Positions 10,401 through 17,970 of a stretch of DNA of 64,000 nucleotides are shown piece by piece. The notes under the pieces were generated by a model, which saw only the letters and a program-made list of their open reading frames with translations, ran no database searches and was not told where the DNA came from. The position numbers were made by a program, and so were the translations under genes. The DNA comes from Membranihabitans marinus (GTDB lineage: Bacteria; Bacteroidota; Bacteroidia; Chitinophagales; Saprospiraceae): NCBI RefSeq assembly GCF_019802045.1, contig NZ_JAHVHU010000002.1:248001-312000 (forward strand), given 5' to 3'. Each line of letters starts with the position of its first letter. Position 1 is the first letter of the stretch.

Positions 10401-11057
10401 TACCGGAATCTCCTGACTCTTATAACCGATGTAAGATACTAGTAATACCGCCTGATCGTCGATATCTGTGAGCGTGAATTCTCCATCAAAGTCGGTCGTT
10501 GTCCCCTTATTAGTGCCTTCGACCAGAATATTTACACCGATCAATGGATCTCCCTGATGATCTGTGACTTTTCCGGAGATGTTCAAAGTGAAAGCCTTGA
10601 TATAATCTATGTGTCGCAGGTAGGTAGAACGCTGGCTTGTCTGTAGCTTTGGAACACTTGAAATCGTTGATTTTGTGATAATAACCTTATCTTTTACTGA
10701 AGTGAACTTCAATGGCGTGTTAGTTAAAATCATTTTCAAAGCGTCAGATACCGATATTGCTTCTTTATTTATGGATGCCTTGTACGCCCCCACTTGTTCA
10801 GGATTGTATGCAAAGTGCAGCGCTGTTTGTTTTTCGATTTCTTTGAAAATATTCGGAAGTATTTCATCCGTGACCTTTAAGTGAACTACTTTTTTATCTA
10901 GTTCCTGCCCATATCCTGGTTCTGCCATGGTCAACTGCAATCCGACCATAAACACGGCTATTAAAATAAAGCTTAATTTCATCCAAAATAATTTTGGTAA
11001 TGGAGGTAAGCGCCAATTATTTATATGGTGATTACCATTAACATCTATGTTTTTCAT
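7407..11057 (-). CDS. SusC/RagA-family TonB-dependent outer-membrane transporter with STN domain
   Basis: The gene encodes about 1,216 residues from the ATG at 11057. An in-frame ATG at 11114 would add 19 residues without signal-peptide character, so the downstream start is preferred. After an extended signal region come an STN domain (about 59-130), a carboxypeptidase-regulatory-like domain (about 160-226, GKVTDHQGDPLIGVNI), a plug (about 235-360, starting EVVVVGYGTQKRANLTGAV and containing VLKDAASAAIYGARG) and a 22-strand-type barrel ending in an aromatic-rich C-terminus. The STN domain means that it can signal through FecR to an ECF sigma factor. The fecR at 11381-12361 and the sigma gene at 12525 are the natural partners. 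It imports glycan oligosaccharides with SusD. Confidence 0.97.
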   Translation of the reverse strand: MKNIDVNGNHHINNWRLPPLPKLFWMKLSFILIAVFMVGLQLTMAEPGYGQELDKKVVHLKVTDEILPNIFKEIEKQTALHFAYNPEQVGAYKASINKEAISVSDALKMILTNTPLKFTSVKDKVIITKSTISSVPKLQTSQRSTYLRHIDYIKAFTLNISGKVTDHQGDPLIGVNILVEGTNKGTTTDFDGEFTLTDIDDQAVLLVSYIGYKSQEIPVEGRTEFSIVMVEDAQTLDEVVVVGYGTQKRANLTGAVGQVSADDIAARPDANIVSSLQGMIPGLNIQVNTGDPTKTPEINIRGFNSINGGSPLILIDGIEGDITKVNPQDIKNVTVLKDAASAAIYGARGSFGVILITTKQGEAGEMAVNYTNNFAWTRPTTRTDFISDPYAYGKMIDAAIYGYNGSSYTGYNDFDWETIKLVSKGEIEPFHEKQSDGSYKFFYNTDWYSYLFKEYQPSQNHNLSISGGNEKLRGYLSGRVYNRETIQNIRDADMDRYNLNANITFVPNSWLELSNNIKFTHELDEDFGGYRNGYGGIWSTTTFYDLFAFYPNKLDGQPVDVGRGGNGGQGGHAAMEDGNNWRKWLTDEFTNTFRAKLTPIKDLVVNFDYSTRINNTHRTYRYNEFEYLTTDRLSEETVGLNRLGEWRWKNNYNALNLFGTYAKSLQDKHNFKLLLGYNQETFSRDRIVAQSEDLLVRDKANLAFGTEMYNIDGSSLDWAVQGYFSRWNYDYEQKYLLEVNARYDGSSRFPKDTRWGFFPSVSAGWQVNREDFWRPLDHLITSMKLRASYGALGNQSVGVNTFQQLMQLGKSSWLNNGLKLNYAGAPSPLPKVVTWETTRSLDLGIDLAFLENKLFVSFDWFEKNTEDMYLPGKPLPGVFGSAEPRENFASLRNRGIELTTSYRNEFDLGGHPFSFRVSAMLSNFKGVITKYDNPEGLMSTYWEGQELGEIWGYKVAGQFKSDEEAAAYQAQFENPSNSLGKVYKYIINTVQNSEWNKLRAGDIEYVDANGDGRIDRGEYRLDNHGDIQPIGNAMPKFPFGFNMSGSWRNIDVALAGAGVGKQNWYPTGDRYWGPYLRPYITFVRKDLIDNAWSPDNPNNKYPQVERGYAALGSNRSLYEMNDYYLENIGYLRVKNLTLGYTLPRHLTNRIDVKKVRIYFSGENILTWRFGNLTKYIDPEQAGSAISYSNPGDAVARADLRDYPMGKTYSFGINIKL

Positions 11058-11205
11058 AAATTTGAATTTGGTTTTTGAATAATTTATTCCAGAATTATTT
11101 GAAATTTTGATCATTCCGGATATTTACTTGGGCCTGCACGCCTTTAGTCTTATCCGGGATGATCCTTTTATACAATATTGAATATTTTTATTCTTTATTT
11201 TGATG

Positions 11206-11213
11206 CAAATCTA
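11206..11213 (-). promoter_or_regulatory. Possible -7 element upstream of susC
   Basis: The minus strand reads TAGATTTG, an exact match to the Bacteroidota TAnnTTTG -7 element, about 150 bp before the susC start. No good TTTG -33 box sits at the usual 19-21 bp distance. A separate susC promoter besides one in front of fecR is therefore only possible. Confidence 0.35.
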
Positions 11214-11323
11214 AGGGCGTAATATGAACAGAATGTTAACTTAGGATGATCAAATCAATCCCTCATCTCCATTGATTTTACTAAAGGTTTTTTATTCCAT
11301 TTTTACGTGGTGTTGCTCTTCTT

Positions 11324-11393
11324 CACACACACACACTCACACACACACTCACACGCACACCCACACTCACTCCCGTAAGTTCACTCCCGTAAG
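11324..11393. repeat. CA/CACT microsatellite with 13-bp direct repeat at the fecR end
   Basis: From 11324 to 11370 the plus strand is almost only CA dinucleotides with some CT, CG and CC changes. It is followed by two copies of TCACTCCCGTAAG (11367-11379 and 11381-11393). The second copy holds the fecR stop codon. The array sits in the 324-bp stretch between fecR and susC on their shared message. Such runs change length by slippage. Confidence 0.9.
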
Positions 11394-12361
11394 CATCCTT
11401 TTCCATAAATTGTGATTTTATTATTAGTTATTTTATACTGAGCATTTGACACTCTGCACAGTATCATCAATATTTCTTCCATGGGATCCTCTGCATTAAA
11501 TGAGGCGTACAAGGGACATCCCTTGATCGCCTTATTGTCAAATACAATCTTTTTATCCCAGCGTTTCTCCAAAAACAGTGCTGCCTCCTCCATATTTACA
11601 TTGGCTAGTTTGAAAGCACCGGGTTTCGGCAACTCGTCTTTTTCCTCTTCCATCCTTTTTACATTCCGTTTGACCAGGAGTTTTTCCGATTGATATATTA
11701 GTTCATCATTTTTCTGGAGGATGGCTAGTTCTTTCTCTTTGTTGTTCACTTTCACGGTTCCACTTGTTACTTTGATTTCTACCTCTTTTTTCATGGAAGA
11801 AGCATTGACACTGAAGGAAGTGCCCAGTACCGTGGTGATGATTTCACCGGTCTGCACCTGAAACGGGTGTATCGTATCTCGCTGTACATCAAACCAGGCT
11901 TCCCCGGACAGTTCTACGCTTCGGACTTTACCATTAAAAGTTGAAGGATAGGTTAATTTAGCTCCAGGACTCAATAACACATACGTACCATCCTCAAGTA
12001 ATAAACTGCGCTGATCGGTTTCAGATGCTATCGTGATGTCTGTTAGGGGAGAAGGCACGTTGTTAAGCCCTTCCGGACTTGGATTGAGATAAAGATATCC
12101 ACTAATCAATATTACCAGAGCAGCGGCCACCCCCGATAAGACAACCTGGAGTTTTTTACTTTTCTTTCGCTGTATGTGATCATGAATACCCCGGTACACC
12201 CGATTCTTTGTTCTGAGCTTATCTTTTTTTTTCCATGGTTGCTCTTTGGTGTCCGGATCGGACAAATGCGCATAGTACTTTTCCATTATTTTTATCTCGT
12301 TTGCTGTTGCATTTCCTGCGAGATACCGGTCTATGAGATCCTCTAGCTGTTCCTTTGTCAT
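11381..12361 (-). CDS. FecR-family anti-sigma factor
   Basis: This 326-residue protein has the same domain plan as the fecR at 187: a cytoplasmic part (1-70, basic near the membrane), one transmembrane helix (about 72-92), a FecR domain (about 105-205 with LSGEAWFDV and VLGTSFSVN) and a C-terminal DUF4974 region (about 252-320). It should hold back the ECF sigma factor that starts 163 bp away on the opposite strand, and release it when the STN domain of the downstream SusC detects its ligand. The 3' end overlaps a 13-bp direct repeat that may have shifted the stop codon in the past. The two FecR proteins are clearly different in sequence, so cross-talk is not expected. Confidence 0.94.
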   Translation of the reverse strand: MTKEQLEDLIDRYLAGNATANEIKIMEKYYAHLSDPDTKEQPWKKKDKLRTKNRVYRGIHDHIQRKKSKKLQVVLSGVAAALVILISGYLYLNPSPEGLNNVPSPLTDITIASETDQRSLLLEDGTYVLLSPGAKLTYPSTFNGKVRSVELSGEAWFDVQRDTIHPFQVQTGEIITTVLGTSFSVNASSMKKEVEIKVTSGTVKVNNKEKELAILQKNDELIYQSEKLLVKRNVKRMEEEKDELPKPGAFKLANVNMEEAALFLEKRWDKKIVFDNKAIKGCPLYASFNAEDPMEEILMILCRVSNAQYKITNNKITIYGKGCLRE

Positions 12362-12524
12362 CGTGTGTTGTTCGACTGTTTCATATACTATGTTGCATCC
12401 AAATGCACAAACACGTAGTCAGATGGTATTTTTTTCTTAGAAAATTTAGCGTTATCTTTCGCTGTCCAAGTGAATAGTACACCTAATGGGCAGAAGCTCA
12501 TTGGTTTAACAGGGGATTTATACA

Positions 12525-13112
12525 ATGAAGGACAGGATCAATCGACTAACTCAGAATCTTTCCGAACAACAGCTTTTGAAAAATCTTTCAAGGCGTAAAG
12601 AAAGTTCGCTTAAGGAGTTGTATAACCGATACTGGGAAACACTGTATCTCCAGGCCTGGCGAATACTACAAGATGAAAAAGCCAGCGAAGATGTGGTTCA
12701 GGAAGTGTTTATCGATCTTTGGGAAAAGCGTAAATTTGGCGATATTGAAAATCTTTCCGCCTATCTGTATCAATCGGTCAAATACAAGACGCTGATGATG
12801 CTCCGTAAAAACCGCATCACAGAAAAACACCTTGAAGTCATTAAAGAAATCAGTCCTGTACATACCTTTGATCGTGCACTGCAGGTCAAGGAGCTTCACG
12901 AAGATATTACTTACCACTTGCAACAACTCCCACCCCGATGTCGGGAAGTATTTTACAAAAGCCGTTTTGAACATTTGAAGAATGACGAAATTGCGGAGCA
13001 ACTCAATATTTCAAAACGAACGGTAGAGACCCACATCAGCCATGCCCTCCGTTATCTGCGAGGCGTAAAGGAACTTTTGATGCTGATGATCTGGTTGGGG
13101 CTTTTTATTTGA
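12525..13112 (+). CDS. ECF (sigma-70 family) RNA polymerase sigma factor
   Basis: The 195-residue product is a Bacteroidota FecI-like sigma factor. Region 2 is at about residues 25-90 (KELYNRYWETLYLQAWRI, then ASEDVVQEVFIDLWEKR) and region 4 at about 125-180 (LPPRCREVFYKSRF and the helix-turn-helix NDEIAEQLNISKRTVETHI). The C-terminus ends in a short hydrophobic tail. It is divergent from fecR (11381-12361), which heads the SusCD operon, and should activate that operon on glycan sensing. The gene converges with the FAD oxidoreductase gene, whose stop lies 32 bp away. Confidence 0.95.
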   Translation: MKDRINRLTQNLSEQQLLKNLSRRKESSLKELYNRYWETLYLQAWRILQDEKASEDVVQEVFIDLWEKRKFGDIENLSAYLYQSVKYKTLMMLRKNRITEKHLEVIKEISPVHTFDRALQVKELHEDITYHLQQLPPRCREVFYKSRFEHLKNDEIAEQLNISKRTVETHISHALRYLRGVKELLMLMIWLGLFI

Positions 13113-13144
13113 GAAACAAAATCAGACTACGTTAGAGTAATCGA

Positions 13145-14713
13145 TTACCTCACCCCCTCATTGGATAAAATTTGTCCTTGTTTCTTTAAGATACGACGAA
13201 CCTCCTGGATGTCCACATTTCTGGGTTGCTGATCGTTCTGAAGGCATACATGCGCTGCCACTCCTGCGGCCTGTCCCAGGGACATCCAGGTCGGTTCCAT
13301 GCGGATCGAACAATAAGCTACATGGGTGGCTGAGAGCGCAACCGGAACCAGCAAACCATCAATTTTTTGCGGAATCATCGTCCGATAGGGTATTTCATAG
13401 GGGCGAGTCAAGTGCGCCAACATACCCAGGTAACCCTCTAAAACGGTTCGGTTTTTATCGAACTTTTTATGAACCGGGAAACTATCAATGGGGAATTCAC
13501 CCATGGCGATGGTGTCATCGTGTTGGAAAAAACCCGGGTTTCCTTTTGTAATGGCGACATCGTGTTGCGTCAAGGTGTATTCCCCCTTCAGACGCCTTCC
13601 TTCACGGACATATAGTTGGAAAGGAAAATGGTTGTTGTTCCTAAATTCATCCAATGGCAGGTGATAGGCCTGAGCCATTTTTCGGTGCTCCTCCGGCACT
13701 TCTTCATCATTCTGTAGAAACCAGATTAGTCCCAAAGCAATATTCCGGTGCCTGTCACAGATCCTTTGTCTGGTGACGGCATCCCCCTCTATATAGCCTT
13801 CATTTACTTCCGGAAACGGAAATCCCAGCGGTCGTGGGTTTGTATTGGCGTCTACTTTTGAGTTGGGTAGATCCGTTACGGAAAGGGCCCGGACCAGGGT
13901 GTCGAAATGTTCCGGATAGTAGCCCCATCCTTCATGGAATTCAGCCGGTGCACTCAATCGACCTTCCTTTAAATCATCAAAATAGGGGGTGTATAATCTG
14001 CGATCGTAGTCCGCGGGCGGTGAATCGAGCATGTAACTGTTCTCAAGGTCTGTGGTCAAACAATAACGATAGGTGTAGGCCTGGATCCCGTGGTCGGCTT
14101 CTCCGGTACTTCCGGGCAGTATTTCACCCTTTTCATAATCAAAGAAAATTACACCGGCATGGGGTTCTCCATATGTATCACGACCTTCCCGTCCCAATCG
14201 ATATTCAGCTCCGGCACTCGCATACAAATCACCTTCATAGGTCGCATCAATAAATACTCCGGCAGAAAAAGAAGTAATCATTCCATTGGAAATATTCAAT
14301 GCTTCAAGGCCTTTCACGCAATGGTTATTCACATCCACCTTTAGCAACTGATGGCTCGTAAAGACGGTAATCAATCCCGTTTTGGAAACCATCTCATTCA
14401 GAATCTTTTCAGCCACCGAAGGTTCAAAATAGTACCCTTCCCGACAAAGCTTCAAGTCATCCGAATCTGGTTCAAATTTATCTTGGTAATATTGGTACAC
14501 CCGACCGGTGAATTCCCGGAACAACCCCCCGATAAATTCTTTTTGTTCGACATCGCTTTTCCCCAGGCCGCTTGTTGTCATACCACCGATGTGGTTATGA
14601 AATTCTATAATAGCAACTCTTCTTCCCAGGCGGGCTGCTGTGATAGCTGTCGCCAATCCACCCGGTGTTGCTCCCAATACAACAATGTCAAACCTTTCAA
14701 CTAATTCCGGCAT
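13145..14713 (-). CDS. FAD-dependent oxidoreductase (FAD_oxidored family)
   Basis: The 522-residue protein starts with a Rossmann nucleotide-binding motif (about 9-40, VVLGATPGGLATAITAARLG then an acidic residue at the end of the second strand) and a GGMTTSGLG segment typical of the PF12831 family. The C-terminal end has the family signature VALSATHVAYCSIRMEP with LGQAAG, which contacts FAD. There is no signal peptide, so it acts in the cytoplasm. Members often sit in sugar-degradation loci, but their substrates are mostly unknown. It follows a sodium/solute symporter by 84 bp on the same strand and probably works on the imported compound (inference from order). Confidence 0.85.
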   Translation of the reverse strand: MPELVERFDIVVLGATPGGLATAITAARLGRRVAIIEFHNHIGGMTTSGLGKSDVEQKEFIGGLFREFTGRVYQYYQDKFEPDSDDLKLCREGYYFEPSVAEKILNEMVSKTGLITVFTSHQLLKVDVNNHCVKGLEALNISNGMITSFSAGVFIDATYEGDLYASAGAEYRLGREGRDTYGEPHAGVIFFDYEKGEILPGSTGEADHGIQAYTYRYCLTTDLENSYMLDSPPADYDRRLYTPYFDDLKEGRLSAPAEFHEGWGYYPEHFDTLVRALSVTDLPNSKVDANTNPRPLGFPFPEVNEGYIEGDAVTRQRICDRHRNIALGLIWFLQNDEEVPEEHRKMAQAYHLPLDEFRNNNHFPFQLYVREGRRLKGEYTLTQHDVAITKGNPGFFQHDDTIAMGEFPIDSFPVHKKFDKNRTVLEGYLGMLAHLTRPYEIPYRTMIPQKIDGLLVPVALSATHVAYCSIRMEPTWMSLGQAAGVAAHVCLQNDQQPRNVDIQEVRRILKKQGQILSNEGVR

Positions 14714-14797
14714 ACAAATTTTGTTTTTAAATTACTATTCGATAGATTTTCTCCAAATGTCATAACACCCATTTATTCCGTTTGACAGGAATTAAGG

Positions 14798-16351
14798 TCA
14801 TGGATCATCCGAAATCCACTCTTGTTCTTTTTGATTTTCTTTCATAGTCCATACCGTAAGTCCCTGAAGGTTTCGATCGGACTTGTTTCTTACCAACCCG
14901 ATTGCATAGGCCACTACTATAAACAATCCATTGACCAAGGCACCGACCCAATAACTATGTACAGGAAGGATCCAGGATTGCGGAAGTACACCCAACAATC
15001 CCAAGCCGAGATATATATTAAAAACCACTGCTAATATCAATGCTACGGTGGCAGAGAAACCATCGATCCGCTCCGTGAAAAAACCCATAATAAAAAGTCC
15101 CATTAGGCAACCTCCAAAAACACTTGTTACAATCAAACTAATATCATTCATACTTTCTTTATCGATTTGACTAAATACAATGGCTCCCATGATTACCAAT
15201 AGCGTCGCTGTACCCGCGATATAGTAAGCGGATCGAAGGTAAAACGAATCAGGACGGTCCTTTGCCAGCCAGGGTTTCATCAGATCAATGACACCGACCG
15301 TGGATAGGGCGTTAATTCCCGAATCCATCGTACTCATGGCAGCCGCAATTACAGCTGAAATTATGACACCAGAAATAACCGGGGGAATCTCACTCAGGAC
15401 AAAATAAGGCAGGACCTGGTCAGCCTCCAGACCAGCAACCACGGTATTCGGAAAAGTTAGATAATATACGAACAGTGCCGTTCCGATAAAGAAAAACAGT
15501 GTCCACATGGGGAGTGCAATAGCTGTATAAACGACGGTTGCTTTGCGCGCTTCCCTCGTCGAACGTGCCGAGGCATAGCGTTGCACCATGTTCTGATCCC
15601 CTGCATATATGCCCAGCCAGTTGATAATTCCCAGAATAGCCACGGTATAGAAAGTACGTTCACTTAGATCAAAATCCATTGCACCCAGGCTAAACTTATT
15701 GTGCTCCTTACCCACTTCAAAAATTTGTGCAATGCCATCCGGCAAATCAATGGCCATCCAGGTAAAGCAAAGGATTCCACCTACAATTAAAATAATGGCC
15801 TGCACTACATCGGTCCAAATCACAGCCTCTATTCCACCCATAATAGTGTAAATTCCAATAAACAGACCAGTCCCGACGATAACCAAAGCAATAGGTGCAC
15901 CGGTCAAAAACTGGATCACCAATGAAATCAAGAAAAGGACCTGTGCCATGCGAATAAGCTGCATCATTATAAAACTCACCGTACCATACATCCTTGGAAC
16001 CATTCCGTAGCGCTCCCCCAGATATTCAAAGGCGGAAGTCAGCTTCCCTCTCCGAAAAAACGGGATAAAAACAATGATGGCTAATACAGCCACAAAGGGT
16101 ACGACCAGATTGACCGAAAGTTGGCGCCAATCCAACACATAAGCAGCAGCCGGCAAGGCCAGAAAAGTAGCTGAACTAACGATGGTTCCTAACATGGACA
16201 AACCGATGATCCATCCAGAGAAGGATCTTCCTCCGACAAAATAGTCTTCCGTGGTTTTGTTTCGTTTGGAGAAGTAAAATCCAACCGCCAGCATTCCGGC
16301 CAGATAGATCAAAACGGTAATGATGTCAGCGGTACGAATCGATAAATCCAA
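14798..16351 (-). CDS. Sodium/solute symporter (SSS family)
   Basis: The 517-residue protein has about 13-14 hydrophobic segments. It carries the SSS-family N-terminal pattern (YFVGGRSFSGWIIGLSMLGT, followed by FEYLGERYG) and conserved small residues in the first core helices. The family moves sugars, sialic acids, amino acids or vitamins with Na+ across the inner membrane. The gene follows the sialidase-like lipoprotein by 31 bp and precedes the FAD oxidoreductase. It may import the sugar acid or monosaccharide released by these enzymes. The sequence alone does not show the substrate. Confidence 0.93.
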   Translation of the reverse strand: MDLSIRTADIITVLIYLAGMLAVGFYFSKRNKTTEDYFVGGRSFSGWIIGLSMLGTIVSSATFLALPAAAYVLDWRQLSVNLVVPFVAVLAIIVFIPFFRRGKLTSAFEYLGERYGMVPRMYGTVSFIMMQLIRMAQVLFLISLVIQFLTGAPIALVIVGTGLFIGIYTIMGGIEAVIWTDVVQAIILIVGGILCFTWMAIDLPDGIAQIFEVGKEHNKFSLGAMDFDLSERTFYTVAILGIINWLGIYAGDQNMVQRYASARSTREARKATVVYTAIALPMWTLFFFIGTALFVYYLTFPNTVVAGLEADQVLPYFVLSEIPPVISGVIISAVIAAAMSTMDSGINALSTVGVIDLMKPWLAKDRPDSFYLRSAYYIAGTATLLVIMGAIVFSQIDKESMNDISLIVTSVFGGCLMGLFIMGFFTERIDGFSATVALILAVVFNIYLGLGLLGVLPQSWILPVHSYWVGALVNGLFIVVAYAIGLVRNKSDRNLQGLTVWTMKENQKEQEWISDDP

Positions 16352-16382
16352 ATCTTTCTATTTTAAAATTATTCCCCTTTTT

Positions 16383-17639
16383 TCAGTGCCTCTTATTCCT
16401 TGAAGGCATTTCAAGGTTTTCCAGATCCGATATTTGAATTCGCTCCACTTCAACGGATTGTTTTCGTCCACCTTTTCCGCCGGAATGAGCGACATACAGA
16501 TATCCTTCGTGTTCCATGACATGGGGATAATCCACCCCATCAAAATCACCTTCCACGAGAAAAAACATTTTATCGAAAACCATTCCATCATCACTGACGG
16601 ACAGGGTTAACCATTTTCTGTTTTCGTAGTATGAGTTGTTCACCAGGACGTATTGCCCGTTGCTCATGCGAAGGCCATGAAATTTGGAACGGGCATCCGG
16701 AAAATCGGTTTGTACAGGATGGCTCCAGGTACGACCATTATCGATCGAAAAGGAGCGGTATAAATAACCGCTTCGATTATTATCCCTAAAAAGTGCCATC
16801 AGGCTTTTTCCATCGGGAAGAACCCACCAATAAGGCTCTTCTGCTGATAACTGGCTCGCTGATCCAAAAACAGGGAAAGATTCCCACTGGTCAATAGCCT
16901 TTGTTCCTCCTACCAAAAAATGAACTCCACTCTTCGTATAATCATAGGCTCGACGGGACATCAGCCATTCGCCTCCTGGAAGTTGCTTGGGTGGGAAATT
17001 GTTGATGGTGTTATCATGAACCAGGATATAATCTTCCCAGCTTCTGTTAGCTTTATTCCACCGAAAAGCCCGCAGTTGGAGACTTGGGCCAAAGAAACCA
17101 GCCGCTTCATCCAGTGTTACCAGGGCCAATAATTCTCCGTCTCGTTCCCAGAACCCACGGGCGATATACCGAAACCCGTCTTCTGTCCTGGTATTATAAT
17201 GCAGGGATTCGGGGCCCGAATCGGGGGGATAGGGTGTAAGCATTAGAGGCTCGCTCCAGGTCCTGCCATCTTCACTGGTAGCATACTTTACGACTTGACC
17301 TACCTTGTCCTCTATTGATGGTCCGTCGCTCCACATGGCCCAAAAAAGGCCATCATAGTGGATTAAATAGTTGTGTTGATTCACTCCATCCTGCGGTGTT
17401 ACATCACTAACCACAATGGATTCTTTCGGAACACGAGGTAGTGCATCAAAATCAATATTATGCGGATCTTCAAACCAATCTCCAACCAACATGACGGGGG
17501 ATTGATCATTACTTGAAGGATCAGGATAGTTTTCTATCTTTTCTTGGCATCCGGTTACTGTAAAAATCACAACGATCAACAATGTAATTGCCAGAAGTCC
17601 GGTGATGAGATTTTTTATCATTAGTTCTATTTTTATCAT
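16383..17639 (-). CDS. Sialidase-like (BNR/Asp-box) lipoprotein
   Basis: The 418-residue product has a lipoprotein signal with Cys31 in the lipobox VTGC. A second in-frame ATG six codons on (17621) could equally be the start. The body looks like a six-bladed propeller of the BNR/sialidase superfamily, with Asp-box-like motifs (TSEDGRTWSEP, SIDNGRTWSHP and SVSDDG). The usual arginine triad and Tyr/Glu pair of true sialidases cannot be assigned with confidence, so related activities or a non-sialic substrate are possible. It stands between a decayed partial copy of itself (17656-17924) and the SSS symporter, within a minus-strand transcription unit headed by an M14 peptidase. Confidence 0.78.
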   Translation of the reverse strand: MIKIELMIKNLITGLLAITLLIVVIFTVTGCQEKIENYPDPSSNDQSPVMLVGDWFEDPHNIDFDALPRVPKESIVVSDVTPQDGVNQHNYLIHYDGLFWAMWSDGPSIEDKVGQVVKYATSEDGRTWSEPLMLTPYPPDSGPESLHYNTRTEDGFRYIARGFWERDGELLALVTLDEAAGFFGPSLQLRAFRWNKANRSWEDYILVHDNTINNFPPKQLPGGEWLMSRRAYDYTKSGVHFLVGGTKAIDQWESFPVFGSASQLSAEEPYWWVLPDGKSLMALFRDNNRSGYLYRSFSIDNGRTWSHPVQTDFPDARSKFHGLRMSNGQYVLVNNSYYENRKWLTLSVSDDGMVFDKMFFLVEGDFDGVDYPHVMEHEGYLYVAHSGGKGGRKQSVEVERIQISDLENLEMPSRNKRH

Positions 17640-17655
17640 GTTTTAAATCAGAAAT

Positions 17656-17924
17656 TTATCGTGTGGGCATTTTGAGATTTTCCAAGTCTGATATGCGAAT
17701 GCGCTCTACCTCCACGGATTGCTTTCGTCCGCCTTGCCCCCCGGAATGAGCGACATAAAGATATCCCTCGTGTTCCATGACATGCGGATAATCCACACCA
17801 CCCAAATCGCCGTCTACCAGAAAAAACATCTTATCGAAAACCATTCCTGGCAACCATTCAGTGTGCAGGCCATAGCACATGAGATGGTAATGGTTAGAAT
17901 GTGGAGGAAAAGTGTTTTATTCAT
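17656..17924 (-). pseudogene. Remnant of a second sialidase-like lipoprotein gene
   Basis: On the minus strand an ATG at 17924 opens a complete lipoprotein signal peptide (MNKTLFLHIL, later LNGC) and then runs into sequence that matches the last ~60 codons of the neighbouring gene at 16383-17639, but in another frame. In the matching frame the end reads FDKMFFLV, VDYPHVMEHEGYLYVAHSGG and SDLENL, nearly identical to the neighbour. The DNA of this stretch is also closely similar. A tandem copy thus lost its middle (some 350 codons by comparison with the neighbour) and its frame. It lies 16 bp before the intact gene and 46 bp after the M14 peptidase gene. Confidence 0.85.
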
Positions 17925-17970
17925 TGCATTATTTTATTGGAATATTCTCTTGTTTACGGAAGGTCCTATT

